From Streptomyces sp. HB132 (GTDB taxonomy: Bacteria; Actinomycetota; Actinomycetes; Streptomycetales; Streptomycetaceae): a stretch of DNA of 64,000 bases. Under the pieces are notes generated by a model, which did not search any database, was not told the DNA's origin, and saw only the letters and a program-made list of their open reading frames with translations. Made by a program: the position numbers and the translations under genes. Position 1 is the stretch's first letter; the number at the start of each line of letters is the position of its first letter. The stretch covers positions 372,001 through 436,000 of the forward strand of contig NZ_JAFBGA010000003.1 in NCBI RefSeq assembly GCF_016909575.1, given 5' to 3'. Positions 17,160 through 26,542 of this stretch are shown piece after piece.

Positions 17160-18608
17160 GTGAGCACCGAGCGACCCGAGAATGACGTGACCGGCCCCCG
17201 GCGGCGCTCGCCGCTCGTGGCGGCCTCGGTGGCCGCAGCCGTGCTGCTGGCCGGTGGCGGAGTGGCGTACTGGGCCTCGGCCGCGTCGGGAGACAGCGGC
17301 GCGGGCCGGGAGACAGCCGGGGACGGCTCGCCTCCCCCGCTCTCGCTGGACCACCCGGACAGCCCGTCGGCGCGGCCGCCGGGGATCGCGCCCGGTGAAC
17401 CCGACCCGCACGGAGGGGGAACCGTCTACCGGGCGTCGGGGGCGCTGCCGGACGGCCCTGACAGCGCCGCCGTCCACCGCTCGACGGGCACGGTGACCGC
17501 GGCCGAGGTGACGCGTCTCGCGAAGGCACTCGGAGTGCCGGGCACGCCCCGCGCCGAGGGCACGGCCTGGAAGGTGGGCAGTGACAAGGACGGGTCCGGT
17601 CCCGTCCTGCGGGTGATCAAGCAGGCTCCGGGCACCTGGACCTTCTCCCGGTACGGCTCCGGCGGCCCGGACGCGTGCGAGTCCGCCCGGACCTGCGCGA
17701 AGGAGGACCGCACACCCGCGTCCGGCTCCCCCGTCGGCGAGAAGGCCGCCAAGGCCGCGGCGGCGCCGGTGCTGAAGGCCGCGGGCCAGGGCGATGCCGC
17801 GCTCGACGCGGATCAGCTGATGGGTGCCGTACGCGTGGTGAACGCCGACCCGGTGGTGGGCGGGCTGCCGACGTACGGCTGGTCGACCGGCATCCAGGTG
17901 GGCGCCGGGGGCGAGATCGTCGGCGGCAGCGGACAGCTGAAGGGCCTGGAGAAGGGCGACACGTATCCAGTGGTCGGCGCGGACGAGGCGCTGAAGCGGC
18001 TGAACGCGGAGAGCCGGCGGGGCGCGCAGCCCGACGTCGGCGGCTGCGCGACCGCAGAGCCGCTGGAGGGCGACCCGGTCTCACCGAAGGCGGACTGCGG
18101 CACGGGGGACAAGGCCGACACACCCCCGGCGGACACGGTGACGGTCGAGAAGGCCGAGTTCGGGCTCGCGGCGCAGTACTCGGACGGCGAGCGGATCCTC
18201 GTGCCTTCCTGGCTGTTCTCGGTGCGGCCCGGAGGGGACGGCCCCGGTAGCACGGTCGTCCGGGTCGCGGTGGACCCGGACCACCTGGCCGACGAGAGCC
18301 GGGAGCCCTCTCCGCAGCCCACGAAGGACCCGGACTCCTCGGACAGCGGTGCGGGCATCACCTCGTACAGCGCGGACGGCCGGACGCTCGAGGTGAACTT
18401 CTGGGGCGGCGTGTGCAGCACGTACACGGCCCGGGCCGAGGAGGACGGCACCACGGTACGGATCACGGTCGCCGAGTCGAAGCCGGAACCCGGGAAGGCC
18501 TGCATCATGATCGCCAAGACGCTTACCCGGACGGTCACTCTGGACGCCCCGCTGGACGGCCGGAAGGTGGTCGACGCGGGGTCGGGCGAGGCGGTGCCGC
18601 GCGGCTGA
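17160..18608 (+). CDS. Membrane-anchored extracellular protein, function unknown
   Basis: This 482-residue protein has a basic N-terminus (GPRRRSP), one transmembrane anchor (about residues 19-42), a Pro/Ser/Gly-rich linker, and a large extracytoplasmic domain with two cysteine pairs (around CESARTC, and CATAEP...ADCGTG). Its C-terminal third has a YxxxGxTLEVNFWGGVC-type beta segment. The family is widespread in Streptomyces as a putative large membrane protein; I know no function for it. GTG start with GAAGGAG. The gene is convergent with erpA across a highly abnormal G/C-run sequence. Confidence 0.8.
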   Translation: MSTERPENDVTGPRRRSPLVAASVAAAVLLAGGGVAYWASAASGDSGAGRETAGDGSPPPLSLDHPDSPSARPPGIAPGEPDPHGGGTVYRASGALPDGPDSAAVHRSTGTVTAAEVTRLAKALGVPGTPRAEGTAWKVGSDKDGSGPVLRVIKQAPGTWTFSRYGSGGPDACESARTCAKEDRTPASGSPVGEKAAKAAAAPVLKAAGQGDAALDADQLMGAVRVVNADPVVGGLPTYGWSTGIQVGAGGEIVGGSGQLKGLEKGDTYPVVGADEALKRLNAESRRGAQPDVGGCATAEPLEGDPVSPKADCGTGDKADTPPADTVTVEKAEFGLAAQYSDGERILVPSWLFSVRPGGDGPGSTVVRVAVDPDHLADESREPSPQPTKDPDSSDSGAGITSYSADGRTLEVNFWGGVCSTYTARAEEDGTTVRITVAESKPEPGKACIMIAKTLTRTVTLDAPLDGRKVVDAGSGEAVPRG

Positions 18609-18629
18609 GCCCGCACGGAGACGACGGCG

Positions 18630-18772
18630 GCGGGGGGGGCCGGGGCCGGGGGCCCCCCCCCCCCGGGGCGGGGCCCGGGGGTTGTGTGGGGGTGGCCCCC
18701 CGGGCCCGGGGGGCCGGGGGGCGCCCCCCCCCGGGCGCCGCGGGGGGGGGGGCCCCGGTCCCGGGCACCCCC
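18630..18772. other. Abnormal poly-G/poly-C low-complexity stretch
   Basis: The sequence between convergent genes is almost only G and C, in long homopolymers: 12 C at 18653-18664, 9 C at 18724-18732, 11 G at 18742-18752 and many runs of 5-8. No other part of the window looks like this. It may be a GC-only terminator, but an assembly or sequencing artefact is at least as likely. Confidence 0.85.
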
Positions 18773-18796
18773 GCCGCCGTCGGTACGTCTCAGGCT

Positions 18797-19153
18797 TTAG
18801 CTGAAGGAGTCACCGCAGGCGCAGGAGCCCGTGGCGTTCGGGTTGTCGATCGTGAAGCCCTGCTTCTCGATGGTGTCCACGAAGTCCACGGAGGCGCCGC
18901 CGAGGTACGGGGCACTCATCCGGTCGGTGACGACCTTGACGCCGTCGAAGTCCTTCACGACGTCGCCGTCGAGCGAGCGCTCGTCGAAGAAGAGCTGGTA
19001 CCGCAGGCCCGAGCAGCCGCCAGGCTGAACGGCGACGCGCAGCGCGAGGTCGTCCCGGCCCTCCTGCTCCAGCAGGGCCTTGACCTTGGCTGCGGCGGCG
19101 TCGGACAGGAGGATGCCGTCGCTCACGGTGGTGGTCTCGTCCGATACGGACAT
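18797..19153 (-). CDS. erpA: A-type iron-sulfur cluster insertion protein ErpA
   Basis: This 118-residue carrier delivers Fe-S clusters to target enzymes. The three cluster-binding cysteines are present: Cys47 in QPGGCSGLRY, and Cys111 and Cys113 in SCACGDSFS. The start is the ATG at 19153 (MSVSDETTT) with a GGGAGAGAAG ribosome site; an in-frame GTG further upstream lacks support. It is divergent from nadA, whose product is a [4Fe-4S] enzyme, and lies in the same stretch as the desulfurase-TusA fusion, which suggests a local Fe-S theme. Confidence 0.93.
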   Translation of the reverse strand: MSVSDETTTVSDGILLSDAAAAKVKALLEQEGRDDLALRVAVQPGGCSGLRYQLFFDERSLDGDVVKDFDGVKVVTDRMSAPYLGGASVDFVDTIEKQGFTIDNPNATGSCACGDSFS

Positions 19154-19320
19154 CTGCTTCTCTCCCGGGTTGTACGGACTGCTTGCCGACGGTCCAACCA
19201 TCGGGGCCGCGGATTCATTCCGGGCCAAGCGCTTGTCTGTTCCCTTCATGCTCGCACACCGCCCGGGCGGGGGGATGCGTCACATCGACGCTATCGGCAT
19301 CGTCAAGCTGACACGAAGCG

Positions 19321-19347
19321 GTTATGATAGATAACGTCAATTAGACG
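19321..19347. promoter_or_regulatory. Two adjacent AT-rich inverted repeats upstream of nadA
   Basis: GTTAT-GATAG-ATAAC (19321-19335) is followed at once by CGTC-AATTA-GACG (19335-19347). They lie 36-62 bases upstream of the chosen nadA start in a locally AT-rich patch and may be promoter and operator elements for NAD biosynthesis control. No known regulator consensus was matched with confidence. Confidence 0.45.
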
Positions 19348-19382
19348 AAAAGGCGTTTCGCAGAAAAGAAAGGGTGCGTGTC

Positions 19383-20561
19383 GTGACCACCGCCCAGCCC
19401 CTGGATGTCCAGCCGTCACCCCTCGCCCTCCTGCTGCTCGGCCGCGAGGCCGACCCGCGGAGCGAGCGCGGGGTCGAATGCCCGGGCGACCTCCCCTCCC
19501 CGTCCGACCCGGACCTGGTGGAGCGGGCCCGTGCCGCCAAGGAGAAGCTCGGGGACAAGGTCTTCGTACTCGGCCACCACTACCAGCGCGACGAGGTCAT
19601 CCAGTTCGCGGACGTCACCGGCGACTCCTTCAAGCTGGCCCGGGACGCGGCGGCGCGGCCCGAGGCGGAGTACATCGTCTTCTGCGGTGTGCACTTCATG
19701 GCCGAGTCCGCGGACATCCTGACCGGCGACGACCAGAAGGTCGTCCTCCCGGACCTGGCCGCCGGCTGTTCGATGGCCGACATGGCCACCGCGGAGCAGG
19801 TCGCCGAGTGCTGGGACGTGCTGTCGGAGGCGGGGGTCGCCGACCAGGTCGTGCCGGTCTCGTACATGAACTCCTCCGCCGACATCAAGGCGTTCACCGG
19901 TCGGCACGGCGGCACGATCTGCACGTCCTCGAACGCGAAGCGTGCGCTGGAGTGGGCCTTCGAGCAGGGCGAGAAGGTCCTCTTCCTGCCGGACCAGCAC
20001 CTGGGCCGGAACACCGCCGTACGCGACATGGGGATGACCCTGGAGGACTGCGTCCTCTACAACCCGCACAAGCCGAACGGCGGCCTGACCTCCGAGGAGC
20101 TGCGCGACGCGAAGATGATCCTCTGGCGCGGGCACTGCTCGGTGCACGGACGCTTCTCGGTGGAGTCCGTGAACGACGTCCGCGAGCGCATCCCCGGCGT
20201 GAACGTACTGGTGCACCCCGAGTGCAGGCACGAGGTCGTGGCCGCCGCGGATCACGTGGGCTCGACGGAGTACATCATCAAGGCCCTGGAGGCGGCGCCG
20301 TCCGGTTCCAAGTGGGCCATCGGCACGGAGCTGAACCTGGTGCGGCGGCTGGCGAACCGTTTCGCCGCGGAGGACAAGGAGATCGTCTTCCTCGACAAGA
20401 CGGTGTGCTTCTGCTCGACGATGAACCGGATCGACCTGCCGCACCTGGTGTGGACGCTGGAATCCCTGGCCGAGGGGAACCTGGTCAACCGCATCCAGGT
20501 GGACGCGGAGACCGAGAAGTTCGCGAAGCTGGCACTGGAGCGGATGCTGGCGCTGCCGTAG
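19383..20561 (+). CDS. nadA: Quinolinate synthase NadA
   Basis: NadA condenses iminoaspartate with dihydroxyacetone phosphate to quinolinate in de novo NAD synthesis and uses a [4Fe-4S] cluster. The 392-residue protein has the family landmarks GHHYQRDEVIQFADVTGDS, FCGVHFMAESADIL, PDLAAGCSMADM, VHPECRHEV and TVCFCSTMNR, which include the cluster cysteines. The start is set at the GTG at 19383, with GAAAGG nine bases upstream; a GTG at 19374 is the alternative. nadB and nadC are not adjacent in this window. Confidence 0.95.
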   Translation: MTTAQPLDVQPSPLALLLLGREADPRSERGVECPGDLPSPSDPDLVERARAAKEKLGDKVFVLGHHYQRDEVIQFADVTGDSFKLARDAAARPEAEYIVFCGVHFMAESADILTGDDQKVVLPDLAAGCSMADMATAEQVAECWDVLSEAGVADQVVPVSYMNSSADIKAFTGRHGGTICTSSNAKRALEWAFEQGEKVLFLPDQHLGRNTAVRDMGMTLEDCVLYNPHKPNGGLTSEELRDAKMILWRGHCSVHGRFSVESVNDVRERIPGVNVLVHPECRHEVVAAADHVGSTEYIIKALEAAPSGSKWAIGTELNLVRRLANRFAAEDKEIVFLDKTVCFCSTMNRIDLPHLVWTLESLAEGNLVNRIQVDAETEKFAKLALERMLALP

Positions 20562-20771
20562 GCGGCGCCAGGCCGGGGATGCCTGTGGCGGCGTCACCGG
20601 CCGTGTGCCGGCTTCCCGGGCGTTCGTGGTGCCGGATCGCGCGGTGCCGGTGCCCGGCGGGGATCCCGGTCGCCCTGGGTGGCCGGGGTCCCGTGTGGGG
20701 GTCCCCGTTGCCGTCGTGGTCCCCGCGATACCGGGCCCGGCCAATGGGTGAACCCTGGTTCGACGGGAAAA

Positions 20772-20802
20772 GCCCCCGGTGCCGTCGTACGGCAGCGGGG
20801 GC
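20772..20802 (-). terminator. Terminator of the RND transporter gene
   Basis: Fourteen-base arms (20772-20785 and 20789-20802) have one mismatch and a CGT loop, just past the transporter stop codon. The 200 bases between nadA and this hairpin hold no recognisable gene. Confidence 0.75.
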
Positions 20803-20820
20803 CTCTCCGTGGTACTGCGA

Positions 20821-23800
20821 TCAGGCCTTCGCGGGCTCCGGCTCCTCGGAGGCGGCTTCCTCCGTCGGCTCCGGGTCGCTCGCTCCGGACTTCGCCTCGC
20901 GCTTGGCCGCCTTCTTCTTCGCGCGGCGCTCCTTGCGGAGTTCGACCATCGCGTAGAGGGTCGGGACCAGGAGCAGGGTCAGCAGCGTGGAGGTGATCAG
21001 ACCGCCGATCACCACGACCGCCAGCGGCTGGGAGATGAAACCGCCTTCGCCCGTGACGCCGAGCGCCATCGGGAGCAGGGCGAAGATCGTCGCCAGTGCC
21101 GTCATCAGGATCGGGCGCAGCCGGTGGCGGCCGCCCTCGATCACTGCCTGCACGACCCCCATGCCCTGCGACCTGTACTGGTTGATCAGGTCGATCAGCA
21201 CGATCGCGTTGGTCACCACGATGCCGATCAGCATCAGCATGCCGATCATCGCCGGGACACCCATCGGAGTGCCCGTGGCGACCAGGAGGCCGATGGCGCC
21301 CGTCGCCGCGAAGGGGATGGAGACCAGCAGGATCAGCGGCTGGATGAGCGACCGGAAGGTGGCCACCAGCAGCATGAAGACGATCGCGATGGCCGCCAGC
21401 ATGGCCAGGCCCAGCTTCATGAAGGCGTCGTTCTGGTCCTCGGAGACACCGCCGATGGTCGCGGTGGCGCCTTCCGGGAGGTCCAGGGAGTCGATCTTCT
21501 TCTGGAGCTCCGTGCTGACCGCACCCGTGTTGTCGCCGGTCGGCTTGGCTGTGATCGTCGCCGCGCGCTGGCCGTCGATCCTGGTCATCGAGACCGGGCC
21601 GGGCACCAGCTCCACGTCGGCGATGTCGCCGAGCTTGACCGGGCCGAGCGGGAGAGCCTTCAGCTCGGCCATCGTGGTGGCCGGCGCGGCCGACTTCACC
21701 AGTACGTCACGCTCGGCGTCGTCCATGATCGCCTTGCCGGCCGGAGTGCCACGCACCGCTCCGGCCACCGCCGCGCCGAGGGTGGTCCCGTCGAATCCGG
21801 CGTCGGCCGCCTTGTCGTTGGCCTTGACCGAGATGCGCGGGACGCTCTGCGCCAGGTCGCTCTGGACATCGGTGACGTCGTCGAGCTCGGCGACCTCGCC
21901 GCGCACCGCCTCGGACGCCTTCTTCAGGACGTCCGCGTCGGCTGCCTTGACCACGACGCTGAGGTCCTGGCTGCCGAAGCCGTCGCCCCCGGCGATCGTG
22001 GTGTCCCCGATGCCGTCGAGCTCGCCCAGGGCCTCGTCGATCCGGTCCTGGGTCGCGTCGAAGTCCGCCGAGTCCTTCAGGGTGACCTGGTAGGACGCCT
22101 GGTTCGAGCCCGTACCGCCGCCGAAGGCCGCCATGAAACCGGAGGAGCCGACGGTGACCTGGTAGTCCTCGACGCCCTTGTCCGCGGCGAGGACCTTCTC
22201 GACCTTCCGCGCGGCCTCGTCGGCCGCGGCCAGGCTGGTGCCGGGAGTCAGCTCCTGCTTGATGGAGAGGACTTCCTGCTCGCCCTGGTCGAAGAAGTTC
22301 GTCTTCAGCAGGGGTGCCATGCCGAAGGTGCCGAACAGAACCACGAAGGCGATGACGATGCTGGTGGCACGGCGCCGGGTCGCGAAGCGCAGCACCGGGA
22401 CGTAGAGCCGCTGGAGCCGGCTGGCCGCTTCCTTCTCCTCGGCCTTGCGGCGCGCCTCGTCCGGGTCGGTGTCGGTGCCCTTGGGGGCCCGCAGGAACCA
22501 GTACGAGAGGACCGGGACCACTGTCAGCGAGACCAGCAGGGACGCCAGCAGGGCCGCCGTGACCGTGAGGGAGAACGAGCCGAAGAGCTGGCCGACCATG
22601 CCGCCGACCAGACCGATCGGCAGGAAGACCGCGACGGTGGTGAGCGTGGACGAGGTGACCGCGCCGGCCACCTCCTTCACCGCGGTGATGATCGCCGAAT
22701 GGCGCTCCTCGCCGTAGCCGAGGTGCCGCTTGATGTTCTCCAGGACCACGATGGAGTCGTCGACGACGCGGCCGATCGCGATGGTCAGCGCGCCGAGGGT
22801 GAGCATGTTCAGCGACAGGTCCCGGGTCCAGAGCACGATCAGCGCGAGGACCACGGAGAGCGGGATGGAGACCGCGGTGACCAGCGTCGAGCGGATCGAC
22901 GCGAGGAACACCAGGATCACGACGACCGCGAAGAGCAGTCCGAGCGCGCCCTCGGTGGTCAGGCCGGAGATCGCCTTGGAGACGGCGGGCCCCTGGTCGG
23001 AGACGACGGTCAGCTCGGCGCCGGCTCCGAGGTCCTTGCGCAGGTCCGGGAGCTTGTCCTGGACGGCGTCCGAGATCGCGACGGCGCTGCCGTCCTTGTC
23101 CATCGTCGCCATGACGGCGAGGCTCGGCCTGCCGTTCGTACGGGTGATGGAGACCGCGGTGGCGGGCTCCTGCTTCACCGTGGCGACATCACCGACGCGG
23201 ACCGGCTTCCCGGCCTTGCCCGTCGCCGGATCCGCCGCGGAGACCTTCAGGTCCTCGATCTGCTGCAGCGAGGTGAAGGAGCCGCCCACCTGGATGGTGC
23301 GGCTCTTGCCCGACTCGGAGAACGAGCCGGCCGGGAGGGTGGCGCCGCCGGCCTGGAGGGCCTGGGACAGCGAACCTGCGTTCATTCCCGCCGCGGCGAG
23401 CTTCCTGTCGTCGGGGACGACGGAGACCTGGAGGTCCCGGACGCCTTCGACGGCCACCTGGCCGACGCCCTCGATGTCCTCGATCGCCGGGACGACCGTG
23501 CGGTCGAGCTGGTCGGCGAGCGCCTGCTGGTCCTTGTCGGAGGTGACGGCGAGGACGACGGTCGGGATGTCGTCCGTCGAACCCGCCACGACCTGCGGGT
23601 CCACGTCGTCGGGCAGCTGGACGCGGGCCCGGTTCACGGCCTGCTGGATGTCGGCGACGAGCTGCTTCGTGCCTTCGTCGCCGAAGTCGAAGGTCGCCAT
23701 GACGACGGCGTTGCCCTCGCTGGCGGTCGAGGTGATGCCCTCGACCCCGTCGACGGCCTCGATGGCGTTCTCGAGGGGCTCGACGACCTGCTTCTCGACC

Positions 23801-23976
23801 ACGTCGGGGGACGCGCCCTGGTAGGGGGCCAGCACCGACACCATCGGCAGCTCGATGGTGGGCAGCAGCTGCTGCTTGAGCTGCGGGATCGCGATGGCCC
23901 CGAACACGAGCGCGACGATCGAGATCAGCCCGATCAGGGCCCGTTGCGCGAGGCTGAATCTGGACAGCCAGGACAT
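20821..23976 (-). CDS. RND-superfamily efflux transporter (HAE1-like)
   Basis: This 1051-residue inner-membrane pump has the two-fold RND layout: one helix (about 12-30), a large extracytoplasmic domain, helices 2-6, a second extracytoplasmic domain, and helices 8-12. The proton-relay pair DD is in GRVVDDSIVVLENI of helix 4, and the porter motif GASPDVVEKQVVEPLE is intact. The tail is charged (KKKAAKREAK). No membrane-fusion or outer-membrane partner is encoded nearby, as expected for a Gram-positive. The start is the ATG at 23976 (MSWLSRFSL). The neighbouring two-component system on the same strand may control it. Confidence 0.92.
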   Translation of the reverse strand: MSWLSRFSLAQRALIGLISIVALVFGAIAIPQLKQQLLPTIELPMVSVLAPYQGASPDVVEKQVVEPLENAIEAVDGVEGITSTASEGNAVVMATFDFGDEGTKQLVADIQQAVNRARVQLPDDVDPQVVAGSTDDIPTVVLAVTSDKDQQALADQLDRTVVPAIEDIEGVGQVAVEGVRDLQVSVVPDDRKLAAAGMNAGSLSQALQAGGATLPAGSFSESGKSRTIQVGGSFTSLQQIEDLKVSAADPATGKAGKPVRVGDVATVKQEPATAVSITRTNGRPSLAVMATMDKDGSAVAISDAVQDKLPDLRKDLGAGAELTVVSDQGPAVSKAISGLTTEGALGLLFAVVVILVFLASIRSTLVTAVSIPLSVVLALIVLWTRDLSLNMLTLGALTIAIGRVVDDSIVVLENIKRHLGYGEERHSAIITAVKEVAGAVTSSTLTTVAVFLPIGLVGGMVGQLFGSFSLTVTAALLASLLVSLTVVPVLSYWFLRAPKGTDTDPDEARRKAEEKEAASRLQRLYVPVLRFATRRRATSIVIAFVVLFGTFGMAPLLKTNFFDQGEQEVLSIKQELTPGTSLAAADEAARKVEKVLAADKGVEDYQVTVGSSGFMAAFGGGTGSNQASYQVTLKDSADFDATQDRIDEALGELDGIGDTTIAGGDGFGSQDLSVVVKAADADVLKKASEAVRGEVAELDDVTDVQSDLAQSVPRISVKANDKAADAGFDGTTLGAAVAGAVRGTPAGKAIMDDAERDVLVKSAAPATTMAELKALPLGPVKLGDIADVELVPGPVSMTRIDGQRAATITAKPTGDNTGAVSTELQKKIDSLDLPEGATATIGGVSEDQNDAFMKLGLAMLAAIAIVFMLLVATFRSLIQPLILLVSIPFAATGAIGLLVATGTPMGVPAMIGMLMLIGIVVTNAIVLIDLINQYRSQGMGVVQAVIEGGRHRLRPILMTALATIFALLPMALGVTGEGGFISQPLAVVVIGGLITSTLLTLLLVPTLYAMVELRKERRAKKKAAKREAKSGASDPEPTEEAASEEPEPAKA

Positions 23977-24159
23977 GGGTGGGTCTCTCTTCTGTGGCGT
24001 ACGCGGCAGGTGACCGGCTGCTGGGTGCCCACGTCGGTGAGCACAGGGACACAGCCCGCCCATCTATACGATCGCCGGGCCCCCGGGAGAATTCGTCGGC
24101 CCCCAGGTTGCTTTCTCGTCCCGCGCATACCGCAGCTGGAGTAGCCGCATCTACACCCG

Positions 24160-24846
24160 TCACTCCACCCTGGGGCGGACCAGGCCCGATTCGTAGGCAA
24201 TGACGACCAATTGCGCCCGGTCCCGCGCACCCAGTTTCGCCATGGCCCGGTTCACATGGGTCTTCACCGTGAGCGGGCTGACGACGAGCCGGTCGGCGAT
24301 CTGGTCGTTGGAGTTCCCTCCCGCCACCTGTACGAGGACCTCGCGCTCGCGCCCGGTGAGCGCGGCGAGGCGCTCGGCGTACTCGGTGTCGTCGGAGCCG
24401 TCGCCACTGCCGCCCTGAGCGAGGAAGGTGGCGATGAGGCCCTTGGTCGCGACCGGGGAGAGCAGTGCCTCACCGGCCGCGGCGACACGGATGGCGTTGA
24501 GCAGTTCGTCCGGTTCCGCGCCCTTGCCCAGGAAGCCGGAGGCCCCGGCACGCAGGGACTGCACCACGTACTCGTCCACCTCGAAGGTGGTGAGCATCAC
24601 GATCCGTACGCCCGCGAGGTCGGGGTCCGCGCTGATCGTCCGGGTGGCGGTGAGCCCGTCGGTGCCCGGCATCCGGATGTCCATCAGCACGACGTCGGCG
24701 CGGGTCGAGCGAGCCAGCGCCACGGCCTGCGCCCCGTCGGCCGCCTCGCCGACGACCTGCATGTCGGGCTCGGAGTCGACCAGCACCCGGAACGCGCTGC
24801 GCAGCAGCGCCTGGTCGTCGGCGAGCAGCACCCTGATGGGCGTCAT
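24160..24846 (-). CDS. NarL/FixJ-type response regulator
   Basis: The 228-residue regulator has a receiver domain (acidic pair LLADDQ, phospho-acceptor Asp in VVLMDIRMPG, switch Thr in VMLTTF, and Lys in FLGKGAEPDEL) and a C-terminal LuxR-type helix-turn-helix (LTGREREVLVQVAGGNSNDQ onward). The ATG at 24846 overlaps the kinase stop as ATGA and has a GGGGGG run upstream, so it is preferred over the ATG at 24852. It is the partner of the kinase encoded immediately upstream. Confidence 0.95.
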   Translation of the reverse strand: MTPIRVLLADDQALLRSAFRVLVDSEPDMQVVGEAADGAQAVALARSTRADVVLMDIRMPGTDGLTATRTISADPDLAGVRIVMLTTFEVDEYVVQSLRAGASGFLGKGAEPDELLNAIRVAAAGEALLSPVATKGLIATFLAQGGSGDGSDDTEYAERLAALTGREREVLVQVAGGNSNDQIADRLVVSPLTVKTHVNRAMAKLGARDRAQLVVIAYESGLVRPRVE

Positions 24847-26108
24847 GCGCATCCCCCCGTCGTCTCCACCGCGCCCGGCCTCTCCGGCGCGCGTGTGCGG
24901 GACGTGACGGGCAGGATCGCATGGACCCTGAATCCGCCTCCGTAACGGGGCCCCGCCGTGAGGGCGCCGCCGAGGGCCGTGACGCGCTCGCGCATGCCGA
25001 TCAGTCCGTGCCTGCCGCTGTCGGCCGGGGTGGGGGCAGGAGCCGCCCCGCTGCCGTCGTCGAGCACGGTGACCTCCGCTGTCCCCCCGACCCGTACGAC
25101 GCTCACCTCCGCCTTCGCGTCGGGCCCCGCGTGCTTGCGTACGTTGGTCAAGGCCTCCTGGATGATCCGGTAGGCCGCGAGGTCGACCGCCGCGGGCAGC
25201 GGGCTGTCCCGGTCGGTGCAGGCCACCTCGACGGGGAGTCCGGCGTTGCGGAAGGTCTCGACCAGCGCGTCGAGTACGGCGAGCCCGGGCGCGGGTTCCG
25301 TGGGTGCCTCCGGGTCGCCTGACTGGCGGAGCAGTCCGACCGTGGCCCTCAGCTCGTTGAGCGCGGAGCGGCTGGCCTCACGTACGTGCGCGAGCGCCTC
25401 CTTCGCCTGGTCGGGGCGCTTGTCCATGACGTGGGCGGCGACCCCGGCCTGGACGTTGACCAGGGCGATGTGGTGGGCGACGACGTCGTGGAGATCCCGG
25501 GCGATGCGCAGGCGCTCCTCGGCGACGCGGCGGCCCGCCTCCTCCTCGCGGGTGCGTTCGGCGCGCTCGGCGCGCTCCCTGATCGCGTCGATGAACGCCC
25601 GCCTGCTGCGCACCGCGTCCCCGGCCGCGCAGGCCAGCCCCGTCCAGGCGAGCACGCCGACGTTCTCCTGGCTGTACCAGGGCGTCCCGCCGACCACCAT
25701 CGCCGCCACGGTCAGCACCACCATGGTCAGCAGGCCGACCCGCCAGGTGGTGGGGCGGTCGGTGCGGGAGGCGACGGTGAACAGCGCGACGACCGCGCTC
25801 ATCACCACGGGGGCGGGCGGGTCCATGAGGGCGAACTCGACGGCGGACAGCTGCCCCGTCACGGCGAGCACCAGCACGGGCCTGCGCCTGCGCAGGATCA
25901 GCGCCCCGGCGGCGAGCACCATCAGGAGCACGCTCGGCAGCTCGGGTGTCCGGGCTCCGAAGACCGGACCGTGGCCCGGGTCCGGTTCGGCGAAGGACGC
26001 GCAGAGCATGGTGACGAGCACGGCGAGGGCGAGGCCACCGTCGAAGGCGAGGGGGTGGCCGCGCAGCCAGCGGCGTGGGCGGACGAGCCCGGTTCCGAGG
26101 GTGGTCAC
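24843..26108 (-). CDS. Sensor histidine kinase (HisKA_3 / NarX-like)
   Basis: This membrane kinase of about 421 residues pairs with the adjacent NarL-type regulator. The N-terminal half has four to five membrane helices with almost no extracytoplasmic loop, so it probably senses a membrane or intramembrane signal. The dimerisation and phosphotransfer motif is RIARDLHDVVAHHIALVNVQ, and the ATPase boxes are EALTNVRKHA, VLDDGSG and HGLIGMRERV. The start is uncertain: a GTG at 26108 or a TTG at 26117 are both possible. Its stop overlaps the regulator start. Confidence 0.93.
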   Translation of the reverse strand: MTTLGTGLVRPRRWLRGHPLAFDGGLALAVLVTMLCASFAEPDPGHGPVFGARTPELPSVLLMVLAAGALILRRRRPVLVLAVTGQLSAVEFALMDPPAPVVMSAVVALFTVASRTDRPTTWRVGLLTMVVLTVAAMVVGGTPWYSQENVGVLAWTGLACAAGDAVRSRRAFIDAIRERAERAERTREEEAGRRVAEERLRIARDLHDVVAHHIALVNVQAGVAAHVMDKRPDQAKEALAHVREASRSALNELRATVGLLRQSGDPEAPTEPAPGLAVLDALVETFRNAGLPVEVACTDRDSPLPAAVDLAAYRIIQEALTNVRKHAGPDAKAEVSVVRVGGTAEVTVLDDGSGAAPAPTPADSGRHGLIGMRERVTALGGALTAGPRYGGGFRVHAILPVTSRTRAPERPGAVETTGGCA

Positions 26109-26184
26109 GTCGAGCAACGGTACGGCGTCTCTCCGACAGGACGGTCCCTACGGTCTCCTTCGGCGTCACGGCACCGGGCGCGCG

Positions 26185-26227
26185 CCACGATGCCCCGCGC
26201 CGGCGGGACCGGGGCGGGGCATCGTGG
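26185..26227 (-). terminator. Terminator of the pspA operon
   Basis: Perfect 13-bp arms (26185-26197 and 26215-26227) enclose a 17-nt loop about 27 bases past the PspAA stop. Confidence 0.8.
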
Positions 26228-26253
26228 GGAGTGCGGAGCGGGCGGACACCCGG

Positions 26254-26532
26254 TCAGCCGGGGATCAGCCCGCCGTCGCGGAGCATCGAACGCACCTCTT
26301 CGAGGGTGGCGTCGGGTGCAGGCAGGATCAGTTCGGACGGCTCCAGGGAGTCGTCCGGGAGCGGCGAACCGAGCTCACGCACCTTGTCCAGGAGCGCGTG
26401 GAGCGTGGTGCGGAAGCCGGGTCCGTCACCGCTCTCCATCTCCGCGAGGAGTATGTCGTCGAGCTTGTCCAGCTCAGCGACATGACTGTCGGCCAGTACC
26501 ACCTGGCCCTCCCCCATGATCCGTACGATCAT
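26254..26532 (-). CDS. PspA-associated protein PspAA
   Basis: The 92-residue protein begins MIVRIMGEGQVVLADSHVAELDKLDD, the hallmark of the PspAA domain found beside PspA in actinobacteria. It has no membrane segment and is acidic. The ATG at 26532 lies 10 bases after the pspA stop with AAGGGCGG as the likely SD. It is presumed to modulate PspA assembly or its membrane-stress function; that role is inferred from the family and context. Confidence 0.85.
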   Translation of the reverse strand: MIVRIMGEGQVVLADSHVAELDKLDDILLAEMESGDGPGFRTTLHALLDKVRELGSPLPDDSLEPSELILPAPDATLEEVRSMLRDGGLIPG

Positions 26533-26542
26533 GACGCCGCCC

